Below, piece after piece: positions 1-10,105 of a stretch of 64,000 nt of DNA. The stretch is from contig WNNJ02001104.1 of assembly GCA_012934845.2 (NCBI GenBank), positions 310,001 through 374,000 on the forward strand. Reading direction: 5' to 3'. The notes beneath the pieces are model-generated. The model had not been told where the DNA came from. It did no database searches and saw nothing but the letters and a program-made list of their open reading frames with translations. The first letter of the stretch is position 1. Each line of letters starts with the position of its first letter. Both the position numbers and the translations under genes were made by a program. This stretch comes from Pomphorhynchus laevis. Its lineage: Eukaryota > Acanthocephala > Palaeacanthocephala > Echinorhynchida > Pomphorhynchidae.

Positions 1-225
1 CTAATTATTAGTAATAATTAATAATTAGTTTACTAATTATTAAAAATAAATTTACAAATTAAATAATTTACGTTTGTTTTTGTATAAATTAATTTAGAAT
101 ACAAGCGATTATTAAGCATTTTTATTAATTAATAATAAATGAATTTAAAAAGACCAATAACTAGTCATTATAACTTATTTATTTTAAAAATAAAACTTTT
201 TGCAAGATGAACAACAATGAAAATA

Positions 226-559
226 AATAAATTTATCCAGGTAGTTTCATTCTTAATAAAACCAATACAAATGGGTTTATTAAGAAAAGAAACCAAGAAG
301 ATATATTCCTAACCTTACGAAACTTCAATAGTAACTGCCATTATTTACAAGAAACAAATTTTAATTTACAAGAAACATATTTTTACATTATCATTCATGC
401 GTTCCATATAATATTAAATATAATTTTAATATAACTTTATGTTTCGATATATTGATGATATATGTGTATTTAACTCTAATATTTTTTGTATCAATAAGTG
501 AATAAATTTATCCAGGTAGTTTCATTCTTAATAAAACCAATACAAATGGGTTTATTAAG
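226..559. repeat. 59-bp direct duplication (226-284 and 501-559)
   Basis: The same 59 bases occur at 226-284 and 501-559 with no visible difference. A third, diverged relative lies at about 702-745, just beyond an L2-like LINE tail at 560-690. The LINE tail is thus bracketed by similar sequence, which could be a long target-site duplication or an older local tandem repeat. The 216 bases between the two exact copies are AT-rich, and I see nothing else in them. Confidence 0.7.
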
Positions 560-692
560 TTCGCCGCGCCCCCTCCTTTATCACATTCAAACATCTCCGT
601 TCACACCTTCTCGACACATGATTTACATATTTGTTTTGTTGTGGTCATGTAAGTGTGCGCTGGCACGCATTTGCCACGTTAAAATGTATTTT
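560..692 (+). mobile_element. L2-like LINE, 3'-terminal fragment
   Basis: This short, GC-richer piece matches the last residues of ORF2 and the 3' UTR of the L2-like family seen nearly whole at 44.3-48.8 kb. It keeps the terminal hairpin at 653-668 (6 pairs, loop GCTG) followed by ATTTGCCACGT and an A/T tail. It is 5'-truncated, as is usual for LINE copies. The open frame that runs from 498 through it (139 aa) crosses unrelated AT-rich DNA and is unlikely to be a gene. Confidence 0.8.
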
Positions 693-1227
693 TTTAATCA
701 AAATTATTCAGGTAGCCATATTCTTAAAAAAACCAATATTGATGATAAAGGAGGTATATATATGAACACTAAATTAATATCAATTAAAACTGCTTATAAT
801 TTATATCGTAAAGATGACATATTTAAATTTATGAGAAACCTATTTCTTGTAGCGACATTGGCTTTCTTCAAAAATCATTTAAATAATTCAAAAGATATAT
901 ATTTTAAACTTGAATAATTTAATAAATATTTTAAACTAGGTTACAAAAAATAAAAACAAATAAAAAATAGTTAAATATATAAATCAACACATAATTATTA
1001 AAAATAAATAATATTTTTATAAATCAATACAGATTGAATTATGAGGAAAATTAAATACGATTAACCACCGAATTGGTTAGAAGAGAAAACATTTGAACAA
1101 TTTCTAAATAGACAATTTAATAGATACATATTTAAAACTAGGTTACTATAAAAATAAAACCAAATAGAAAATAGTAAAATATATAAATCAACACAATAGC
1201 GTTAAAAATAAATTTAAAATCATTAGC

Positions 1228-1870
1228 GAAAAATTTTTATGGATGGATAATAAATAATATACTTTGTATTAGAATAAGATACACTAGATAATCAAATTTC
1301 ATCAGAGGTAATACATCGTTAGGTTGTATTTGGCTCCGCTGCTATGTTGTGTTGAAGAGTAGAGGCCGAAACCTGATAGCAGTAACTCCTGATGACATCT
1401 AATTCTTATTGTAATACATCGTCCGATATTTATTAGTCAATTCATAAAAATCATTTTTATTGTAAATTTCAATTTTAAAAAATATCATGAAAATTTTTAT
1501 GGATGGATAATAAATAATATAATTTGTATTAGAATTAGATACTAGATAATCAAATTTAATCATAGGAAATACGTCATTAGCATGCATTTGTAACCACTGT
1601 TATGTTAGGTCGAGTAATAGAGACCGAAGCCTGATAGCAGTAACTCATGATGACATCTAATTCTTATACTGATACAACGTTTGTTATTTATTAGTCAATT
1701 TATTAAAATTGACTTTTATTTTAAATTTAAATTTCAAATTTTAACTTTATAAATTATATAAAATTTTAAATAAACAATTATTTATTATTTAATTATTTAA
1801 TATTTATTTATCAGTATTTTCAATTTATAAATAGAATAAAATATGTAGACTCAGTTAGCTGATCTGAATT
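1228..1870 (-). repeat. AT-rich dispersed repeat, two tandem copies
   Basis: Two diverged copies (about 1228-1490 and 1491-1760) share a core holding the motif CTGATAGCAGTAACTC and a GC-richer palindromic centre. Each core is bounded by a near-inverted pair of about 16 bp (TTGTATYAGAATAAGG type, 1264-1417 and 1523-1678). An extra arm continues to 1870. The same arm and core occur in opposite orientation at 14.0-15.1 kb, and further cores lie at 16.7 and 34.5 kb. No coding capacity is visible. A non-autonomous DNA element (MITE) is my best guess; a SINE is less likely. Confidence 0.6.
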
Positions 1871-2690
1871 ATAAGGTTTGAAAATTAAATATTTATTAAA
1901 TTTAAGAAAATTAATAAATGTTTAATTTGAACTCTTTTTATTGACCAGTTTAAATAAAATTGATTAATATATTAAATTATTAATTTATTAATTTTATGAA
2001 AAAATTAATCCTATTATTTAAAATATTAGCAATTTTCTTTTATAAAATTATTAATTTTATAAAAAGTTGATTGAATTGATACAGGTCGTTTTTCTTGTTT
2101 AAATTTTTAAATTAGTGACGAATCATATCCAAATATGTGCAGAATAAATTTGGCATTGACTTATAATTCATACTTAAAATTAAAGTATTAATAAACAATT
2201 GTTTTTATCGAAAGTTTAGAATTTGTAATAAAATCAATCTGAATGTCATGTGCATCCCATACAATTAGCCTTTACGTATTGCTTATCGAAAGGATTTATT
2301 TGCACAGATAACCATTTGTTTTTCGGCAATGACAAGCCTTGTGCATGCTACAAGCACTAAAATATCACAGACGGTATAATAATGTACGTAAATAACGCCA
2401 TGACTGATTGGGCATCTATCATCTTAAGATATATCCAGAGTGCAATAATTCTAATATCTAATATGAAGTAATCTATCATGGAGAATTGCATTCGTGTCGA
2501 ACTTAACTTGTTTCATTTTTCTAATATCCAATAAGAAGTAGTTATGTTTTGACAGCAACTTATTTATTTCTCAAAAGGATCAGAGTTAATGTTCCAACAT
2601 TTCTTACTATATATTGCTTAAAACGCATCAGACGATTTCCGGTAAAATCTAAGATATAATATAATCAGAAAAAAGATCCTCTCTGTAAGA

Positions 2691-4464
2691 ATGTGGTCAA
2701 AATGTGAAATTATATGGAGCGTCGTAATTTTAAGTGCAAATGCATTATTCTCGTCAAAGTCAGATAAATGTCCGATAGTAACGCTTAAACCATCGGCTAT
2801 TGGTTTTACAGGATACGATTTGCGTATATCAAAGGAGTTTAAGCAAGCAATTGGCAATTTGGCAACAGAAATCAATTCGGAATGTAAGCAGAAACTTGCT
2901 GTTAGAGAATCTTTTATTAATTTGGCTCAATTATGGCCGGAGGGAGACGTGATTCAGCGTCAGGCAAGTATTGGCCACGCATTTTCATTTGAGGTTGTAA
3001 ACCCCAGTGGAAAAATTCTCTGTAACAAAAAATGCTTGATTTCACGTGGTGACGCTTCAAATATGAACTGCATAGATGATAAGCTATTTGAACATGGGCT
3101 ACGAAGGAATCAAGACATTATATATAACGAGCACTATGATATTAAAAATAGAAGATTTGCAGACAAAAGACAGAAAATACAAAAAGTATGTAATTGATAT
3201 TATAAACATGAATATTGTTTTTAATTTAGATCTAATAAATAACTAAATACTACGTTTTTTCTGTCCCAAATGTATTTGCTGTTAGATTAGTGATCATTTA
3301 GATTGGTGAAATAAAATTTATTTTAATTTATAAATTCACATACTGCAAATTATAAATCTGCTTACACAGTTTAAAAATATAATGATCTGAAAGAATTCTA
3401 GTAAAAATACTAAATACGAATACTAAATTATGCAGTAGTCATGTAGCAATGAAGCAACGAAGAATAATACTATAAATACTAGATAAATCCGATCAACATA
3501 ATCTATAATTGTATAAATCAGGGTTACCAAACCTATTTTACAGTGAGCTGAGTAACTGAAAGAGCTCACAACGTTTCATGCATTTTATCAAACAAATTAC
3601 AGAACCATTGCCTAATGGTGCCACATTTATTGTTATTTATATTTATTTGCTTCATTTTGATGAAATAAAATTATAGACACAAGTATTTATTTTAATTTCG
3701 CAATTTCTTTATTCAAAAGCATTCGACGGTCTGTCCTTTTCAAGCATATACTGGATTGTTGTCCTTTTTAAACATACACAATCCAGTATATGCTTGAAAA
3801 GGAAAAGCCGTCGAAATCTTGCAAAGTAATTGCACACAGTAATATACAATTTTATCTTCACCAAAATGAAACAAGTCAAGTTCGACACGAATGCAGTTCT
3901 CAACTATTAATATTTAAATTCAAAAATGAATAAAAAATCAACTTAAACACTTAAAACTTGAAATTACGAACATGAAATCATACATTGTCATGTGAACACC
4001 ACTTTTATATAAAAATATACAATTATATCTATCATAAAGATCGTGTATAAGTTATATTTTCAAGTTATGAATATCTTTATATATTTAATATTTTAAATAT
4101 ATTTATCTTTTAAACTTGCTTACATAAAATATATCTATTTTAGAACATAAGATTTAGATAGAATAATATAAATAGAATTGTATTAGATTTAAGTGACAGG
4201 CAACACAAGAAATTTTCCAAATTTGTAAAGATGACCACTTCAAAGATTTAAATGATAATTAAATTGGATAAGTTAAAGGTTGCACCTTACTCTACCATTA
4301 CAGATATAATTTCAAATAAGAAATGATTTTGATTAAATTTGAAAAATTTTAATGATAAACCCTTAAAATTTTGTAAGAATTTGAAATCAGTAGACGATGC
4401 AAATGATCGTCACCTAGAACAAAAATGGCCGAGACAGGAAATGTACGTATTAGATCAGTACTAG
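2691..4464 (+). CDS. Putative secreted protein, two exons, family not recognised
   Basis: Exon 1 would be 2691-3185 (165 codons), ending at a GTATGT donor. Exon 2 would be 4378-4464 (28 codons plus TAG), after a CCCTTAAAATTTTGTAAG acceptor. Both junctions are phase 0, giving about 193 aa. The N-terminus looks like a signal peptide: a short positive start, then a hydrophobic stretch around residues 8-21. Several cysteines follow (residues near 27, 65, 111, 115 and 127), which fits a disulfide-bonded secreted protein. The C-terminal half is charged (KRQKIQK, LEQKWPRQE). I do not recognise the family. Exon 1 is a clear open frame that also looks coding by composition. Exon 2 is inferred from splice signals, phase and coding-like sequence only. 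The intron (3186-4377) is AT-rich with no visible element. Confidence 0.5.
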
Positions 4465-5554
4465 CTAGGCCCACCAATACTTAAATGTAGCTTACACCTA
4501 TTGATTTATAGTAGTATTAAAACAAGTAGTGCTATCAATTTAAACAAGAATAATTTCAGCACTGATTATTAAAATATATTAAAAATTAAAAATTTATTTA
4601 AAGTCAAAATAAAAATGTCTAGAAATGGACATTTTCCATTTTTGTCATTTTGCTCAGAAAAACATTCGTAACATTCAACAATTTTGAAGTATCTGTGCAA
4701 ATATCATAAAAAACGTGTGACTTCAACAGAGTCCCATACTTTGCCTCACCTTTGATATATTCAAAGCTATTTCAAAAACCATTCTTTATTAACACATTAT
4801 ATCCCGAATCAAATTAAATATGTGGTAAAAATTAAATTGACGAAATTCTTATTACACATTTATTTCTATTAGTACAAACTCTTAAATACATTCAATTTTC
4901 GAATTGCGTTTTACGAAATGTAGCTTACTGCTGTTGGCTTATTTGTTGGAAAGAAGATTGAAAATTCAGATTAAAAAAACAAATTTTGTTCTTCATTTTA
5001 TATTTAAAAAACAATAACTAAGAAATAATTATTTAAATTGCATTGGCAATTTATTATTACAAAGAATAATGTTTAGAAAAATTATAATAATTTTATTATT
5101 AATAAAATACATAAAGATATATATAGTTATATGAAGATATTAACTTTATATAAATCTCTTAAATATGGGCATTATGTAATGGGATTAAAAAAATACAATG
5201 AAGGTTGTTAGAGTTTAGTTGAAAAGAACAAAACAATAAAAAAAAGAATACTTATGTCATTACAGTTACGATTTTTATATAATTATACTTAGATATTTAG
5301 ACTATTATTTAAAATTTCATACAGTGTGTTGGACACACTGTATGTCAGTGTGTTGAATTTATACCAGAACATGCAAACGTCGAGCACACATGATGTGATT
5401 TAAAAACTTATAAATACATAATTAATAAGCATAAAGCATTTATCATAACGATATGAGCTCGGAATTAACGTCAAAACTAGGAGCAGTAAATTTGGTATCT
5501 AAAATGTGTTGGTCTTGATTTCAAAATATATGTCGTCACAGATATATATATATA
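4465..5554. other. AT-rich spacer, with one perfect hairpin
   Basis: I see no gene here. A 27-base perfect hairpin lies at 5318-5344, with a 12-bp stem (CATACAGTGTGT) and a 3-base loop TGG. The segment ends in a short TA run just before the 390-bp satellite. Confidence 0.6.
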
Positions 5555-7470
5555 TTGGTAGTGCGAAAAATCGCTTTTAACTGTGGTCCAGGAGCCTAAA
5601 CAGGCTACTATTGATTTTAAATCCATATGAGTTGCTACAAAACTGGACTTCGATCATCAGCTCCATCAGTCTATTGTATCACTCCGAGACGCCCCAAACC
5701 ACCCAGCAGTCATCGTCAGTCGGATGAAGTGGTTAGGGTGCGTTTCGACTGCTTTTGTGATAACTATAAAGACACCAGCAATTCCTCACGATGCTAAACA
5801 AAACTCAGGTGCAGAAAGCGTTTTTACTGGCTTGTTGCGTGTGTAGACCTTCTAGTTATTCTTTATATGCACAAATGCGTATCCGTTGGTTACGAGGGCA
5901 CTGAATTTCTCACAGGATTCCGAAAGGAATACGTTTTTTATAAATTGGTAGTGCGAAAAATCGCTTTTAACTGTGGTCCAGGAGCCTAAACAGGCTACTA
6001 TTGATTTTAAATCCATATGAGTTGCTACAAAACTGGACTTCGATCATCAGCTCCATCAGTCTATTGTATCACTCCGAGACGCCTCAAACCACCCAGCAGT
6101 CATCGTCAGTCGGATGAAGTGGTTAGGGTGCGTTTCGACTGCTTTTGTGATAACTATAAAGACACCAGCAATTCCTCACGATGCTAAACAAAACTCAGGT
6201 GCAGAAAGCGTTTTTACTGGCTTGTTGCGTGTGTAGACCTTCTAGTTATTCTTTATATGCACAAATGCGTATCCGTTGGTTACGAGGGCACTGAATTTCT
6301 CACAGGATTCCGAAAGGAATACGTTTTTTATAAATTGGTAGTGCGAAAAATCGCTTTTAACTGTGGTCCAGGAGCCTAAACAGGCTACTATTGATTTTAA
6401 ATCCATATGAGTTGCTACAAAACTGGACTTCGATCATCAGCTCCATCAGTCTATTGTATCACTCCGAGACGCCTCAAACCACCCAGCAGTCATCGTCAGT
6501 CGGATGAAGTGGTTAGGGTGCGTTTCGACTGCTTTTGTGATAACTATAAAGACACCAGCAATTCCTCACGATGCTAAACAAAACTCAGGTGCAGAAAGCG
6601 TTTTTACTGGCTTGTTGCGTGTGTAGACCTTCTAGTTATTCTTTATATGCACAAATGCGTATCCGTTGGTTACGAGGGCACTGAATTTCTCACAGGATTC
6701 CGAAAGGAATACGTTTTTTATAAATTGGTAGTGCGAAAAATCGCTTTTAACTGTGGTCCAGGAGCCTAAACAGGCTACTATTGATTTTAAATCCATATGA
6801 GTTGCTACAAAACTGGACTTCGATCATCAGCTCCATCAGTCTAATGTATCACTCCGAGACGCCCCAAACCACCCAGCAGTCATCGTCAGTCGGATGAAGT
6901 GGTTAGGGTGCGTTTCGACTGCTTTTGTGATAACTATAAAGACACCAGCAATTCCTCACGATGCTAAACAAAACTCAGGTGCAGAAAGCGTTTTTACTGG
7001 CTTGTTGCGTGTGTAGACCTTCTAGTTATTCTTTATATGCACAAATGCGTATCCGTTGGTTACGAGGGCACTGAATTTCTCACAGGATTCCGAAAGGAAT
7101 ACGTTTTTTATAAATTGGTAGTGCGAAAAATCGCTTTTAACTGTGGTCCAGGAGCCTAAACAGGCTACTATTGATTTTAAATCCATATGAGTTGCTACAA
7201 AACTGGACTTCGATCATCAGCTCCATCAGTCTATTGTATCACTCCGAGACGCCCCAAACCACCCAGCAGTCATCGTCAGTCGGATGAAGTGGTTAGGGTG
7301 CGTTTCGACTGCTTTTGTGATAACTATAAAGACACCAGCAATTCCTCACGATGCTAAACAAAACTCAGGTGCAGAAAGCGTTTTTACTGGCTTGTTGCGT
7401 GTGTAGACCTTCTAGTTATTCTTTATATGCACAAATGCGTATCCGTTGGTTACGAGGGCACTGAATTTCT
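5555..7470. repeat. 390-bp satellite, about 4.9 units
   Basis: Units begin at 5555, 5945, 6335, 6725 and 7115 (TTGGTAGTGCGAAAAATCGC), with an exact 390-base period. The last unit stops at 7470. Units differ by only one or two bases, for example GCCTCAAACC against GCCCCAAACC, so the array was recently amplified or homogenised. Each unit holds a small hairpin ATTCC-GAAA-GGAAT. It shares the short motif CTGGACTTCGAT with the module at 10225-10445. No long open frame and no hammerhead core (CTGATGA...GAAA in order) was found on either strand. Confidence 0.93.
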
Positions 7471-7471
7471 A

Positions 7472-7622
7472 TAGTCACCTCGTGTGACCTAGCAACTATT
7501 CATATATATATATATAGATTTTACCGTTTGAGATCATGAAGATCGATTGGAATCGGGACTGGTGATCCTTTGATGGATTCTTATTTATGTAACCAATAGT
7601 TGCTAGGTCGCACGAGGTGACT
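7472..7622. repeat. Foldback element with 28-bp inverted ends
   Basis: The left arm at 7472-7499 (AGTCACCTCGTGTGACCTAG...) is mirrored at 7595-7622 with one or two changes, enclosing about 95 bp. The right arm continues into sequence (7623-7710) that recurs inverted at 57765-57895, where only one arm is present. A small foldback or MITE-like element inserted at the edge of the 390-bp satellite would explain this. Confidence 0.65.
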
Positions 7623-7709
7623 TTCGCATTGAAAACCAGCTACAGAATCCTTCCTTCATGATATCCAATTCCATACACCCTGACTACTAACGGCGCCATT
7701 GCCACAACC

Positions 7710-7710
<1 letters not shown>

Positions 7711-7802
<92 letters not shown>
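7711..7802. repeat. (TA)n microsatellite
   Basis: This is a pure TA dinucleotide run of about 46 repeats. The poly-Tyr/Ile reading frame that crosses it on the minus strand is an artefact of the repeat. Confidence 0.95.
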
Positions 7803-7806
<4 letters not shown>

Positions 7807-7886
7807 CAGCGCTCGTAAGTTGACGATCAAAATATAAGTAATACCTCGTAAGTTTACGATCAATATATATAGCATTTCTATTAGAA

Positions 7887-7956
7887 GGAATTTAGTGCCT
7901 GATGCATGGTTAAACCGCAATACGCACTGCCATGCACAGAGCTTATGCTAAATTCC
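7887..7956. repeat. 70-base imperfect hairpin
   Basis: GGAATTTAG (7887) pairs with CTAAATTCC (ending at 7956), and TGCATGG pairs with CCATGCA inside it. It is a stable inverted repeat of unknown role, placed between the foldback element and the first hammerhead motif. Confidence 0.6.
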
Positions 7957-8049
7957 CTCCGATGATTCAGATTAAGGGTAGTTCTGTTTTTCGAGCTTTA
8001 AACACTGTTAAAGCGTGTGTTAAGGTGCCTATGAATGATTAATAAAATC

Positions 8050-8091
8050 ACAGTACTGATGAGCTACGTTAGAGCGAAGCGCGTCTACCGT
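8050..8091 (+). ncRNA. Hammerhead-ribozyme motif, type I, one core change
   Basis: In order, the sequence shows CTGATGA at 8056-8062, stem II GCT/AGC, GAA, then GCGCGTC with the cleavage-type triplet GTC, then TACCGT. Stem I is formed by ACAGTA with TACCGT (5 of 6 pairs). The one defect is G where the conserved A after GAA (A15.1) is expected, so cleavage is probably weak or lost. Sequence and loops differ from the motifs at 8302 and 10.7-11.4 kb, so this is a separate family. Confidence 0.6.
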
Positions 8092-8250
8092 TTTTAAAGT
8101 TTGTCGTCACGCATAGGATTAGGATTGCTGGGCATACGTAGCGACTCTGAATATTGCGAGAATAATTCGGTTCTATTTCTTGGTCTAATGAGTATATATA
8201 GAATGCTGCATTTTTTTATGCCTCCTTGTAAGGGATATATATATTAGATT

Positions 8251-8440
8251 ATAGTGAATTATTTCTGCTTTAATCTATATATAGTATGTTTTTCATGTGT
8301 ATACACTGTATTGCTGCAACTGATGAGGCTTCTCAAAGCCGGAAACGGTACGCCGCCTTGCAGTGTAGAAGCATGAAATTCTCTATATATAGAGGAAAGC
8401 AGATAGGTGTAATAGACAGTCCTGGTTGAATCAAATCATT
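8251..8440 (+). repeat. Dispersed module carrying the hammerhead (copy 1)
   Basis: The flanks of the hammerhead at 8302, such as TTTCTGCTTTAATCTATATA upstream and GCAGATAGGTGTAATAGACAG downstream, recur around 58154. The repeat is therefore a defined ~190-base unit with the ribozyme near its middle, and not a chance hammerhead. No open frame is present. A non-autonomous retroelement or a Penelope-type terminal region are both possible. Confidence 0.75.
8302..8367 (+). ncRNA. Hammerhead-ribozyme motif, probably inactive copy
   Basis: The core CTGATGA starts at 8320. Stem II is GGCTT/AAGCC with a CTCA loop, followed by GAAAC, a short stem III CGG/CCG, and stem I. Stem I pairs TGCAA with TTGCA, and further out TACAC with GTGTA, leaving an internal loop as in natural type I hammerheads. 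Compared with the sister copy at 58154, one extra G sits before GAAA, and the cleavage triplet reads GCC instead of GTC. Both changes should impair cleavage. Confidence 0.75.
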
Positions 8441-8540
8441 AATTTATTTATTGGTCCTCCGAGGATCCCAGGCGGCGGTGCTGTTTCCTTTGTAATATCA
8501 AAAAAAGACAAAAATAAATAAGAGCACTTCATGTCTTTTT

Positions 8541-8582
8541 TATAAACGCGTTTCACTTCAACAATAAAGCTTCGTCAGTAAT
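8541..8582 (-). ncRNA. Degenerate hammerhead-like motif at Penelope 3' end
   Basis: On the minus strand, CTGACGA (8572-8578) is followed by GCTT...AAGT as a weak stem II, then GAAAC, and the palindrome ACGCGT ahead of a T. Penelope-like elements of many animals carry type I hammerheads with very short stem III in this position. Here the core has C in place of the conserved U, and stem I pairs poorly, so activity is doubtful. Confidence 0.5.
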
Positions 8583-8719
8583 CACAGTTTTTTTGATTGG
8601 AACATATATATACAATACAATGTAACGTCATATTTCAGGAAGAATTCTCAAATAAACGTCTTATATTATTTTTATTTCTGAGTTTTTATATTTTCAAAAA
8701 TAGAGCATTAATTACGATC

Positions 8720-9531
8720 TCAAGGCAGATGGTATATATGTTCTGTGTTAAGCTGCTGGTCTGTCATCAATTGCCCGATCCAGTATAGCTCGCTCGATTT
8801 TCTTTTCGTTTCGTCCGGTAGATCTGCATTTATGATAATTGTATCCATAATGTGATCAGGATTTTCGACGTAATGTCTCACTGCCTCATCGTTTTTCTCA
8901 CGTTTATGTAAACTGTCCGATCTTCGTGTAAGCGGCCGAATATGCATTTCACAACTGGTTTGGCCGATGTATGTCATAGGGCATTTTGTGCACCTACAGC
9001 AATATACCACATTTTTACTTTTGCAATTGACATTGCCCCTGACATTGTATGATCGATTCGTTATCGTACTCTTGAAAGATTCCGCTAACGTCATTTCGTT
9101 GCAACATTTACATCGTGGCTTTCCACATGGGCCACTTATTCCTTTTTCTTTCTCGTATTTCGGAAATTGCAATATATTTCCTATAGTGCCGCTACTGCGA
9201 AATGCAACATGCGGTTGCCTTGTCATGCTCTTAATGGTAGGTCTAATGATCGAATGGCTAAGTTTATGTCTTTTTGTAGATTTCGAAAGGATGGGTTAAA
9301 CGTGAAGGGTGTGTATAATTTTTTATTATTGTCGTCTTCCCTTTTGTTTGGTCGCTTGTCTAACAATTTAGACCTCTCGATCTGATCTACTTCTTGGATC
9401 TGTCTTATTATCATCTTGTCTCTATATCCTCTATGGTGTAACTCATCATGTAGTATTTCTCTTTGAATTTTGTATTCGTCGTCATCCTCACATATCTTCT
9501 TTATTCGTAATAGCTCATTACGCACTACCAA
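8720..9531 (-). pseudogene. Penelope-like polyprotein C-terminus with GIY-YIG endonuclease
   Basis: The frame from 9531 encodes the family's linker (REILHDELHHRGY, FTFNPSFRNLQKDI). The frame from 9226 encodes VAFR, a cysteine cluster CGKPRCKCC (residues 34-42), and the nuclease: VVY at 73-75, YIGQT at 86-90, R97 and E146. These are the usual GIY-YIG landmarks, and the nuclease nicks target DNA for reverse transcription. The two parts are separated by one frameshift near 9260-9275. Upstream reverse-transcriptase sequence is missing, so the copy is dead. Family assignment is strong; subclade is not assigned. Confidence 0.88.
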
Positions 9532-9635
9532 CCGTTTGATTCTGGCGGGTACGCAGCTATTTAATAGCTGCGTCTTATATTATTTTTAGAAATAAAAATA
9601 ATATACGACGTTTATCTGAGAATTCTTCCTGAAAT

Positions 9636-9923
9636 ATGAAGTTACATTGTATTTTACACTGTATTATGACATACATCGGCCAAACCAGTTGTGAAATGCA
9701 TATTCGGGCGCTTACACGAAGATCGGACATTTTACATAAAAGTGAGAAAAACGATGGGGCAGTGAGACATTACGTCGAAAATCCTGATCACATTATGGAT
9801 ACAATTATCATAAATGCAGATCTACCGGACGAAACGAAAAGAAAATCGAGCGAGCTATACTGGATCGGGCAGTTAATGACAGACCAGCAGCTTAACACAG
9901 AACATATATACCATCTGCCCTGA
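9636..9923 (+). pseudogene. GIY-YIG endonuclease C-terminus of the plus Penelope-like copy
   Basis: This 95-residue frame begins within the nuclease (MTYIGQTSCEMHIR) and continues to the same C-terminus (LNTEHIYHLP) as the minus copy. Upstream parts, including the zinc-binding cysteines and VVY, are absent, so it cannot encode a working enzyme. Confidence 0.85.
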
Positions 9924-10061
9924 AATCGTAATATATGCTCTATTTATGAAAATATAAAAACTCAGAAATAAAAATAATATAAGACGTTTATCTGAGAATT
10001 CTTCCTGAAATATGACGTTACATTGTATTGTAAATATATAAATGTTCCAATCAAAAAAACT

Positions 10062-10105
10062 GATTACTGACGAAGCTTTATTGTTGAAGTGAAACGCGTT
10101 TATAA
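10062..10105 (+). ncRNA. Degenerate hammerhead-like motif at Penelope 3' end (plus)
   Basis: This is the same motif as on the minus copy: CTGACGA at 10067, weak stem II, GAAAC, ACGCGTT. The two ends are identical through the core, so the change from CTGATGA predates the duplication or is a family trait. Confidence 0.5.

Larger units (their letters stand above)
8500..9586 (-). mobile_element. Penelope-like retroelement, 5'-truncated copy (minus)
   Basis: It holds the C-terminal part of a Penelope-like polyprotein: linker, zinc-finger region, GIY-YIG nuclease and 3' end, but no reverse transcriptase core. The 3' end near 8500 is AT-rich (TTATTTATTTTTGTC). It lies head-to-head with a second, shorter copy (9587-10147), so the two 3' ends point outward. 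The junction near 9569-9605 is a palindrome made of 3'-end sequence, as expected from the partial tandem and inverted copies typical of Penelope elements. Confidence 0.88.

Noticed and set aside
498-917. 139-aa frame
   Set aside because: Crosses a LINE 3' UTR and a duplicated AT-rich flank; composition is not coding.
5555-7470. Hammerhead in the 390-bp satellite (CTGATGATCGAAG on the minus strand)
   Set aside because: No stem II separates CTGATGA from GAA, the A15.1 position is wrong, and no cleavage triplet or stem I follows.
7687-7920. 77-aa minus-strand frame
   Set aside because: Mostly Tyr-Ile repeats read from the (TA)n microsatellite.
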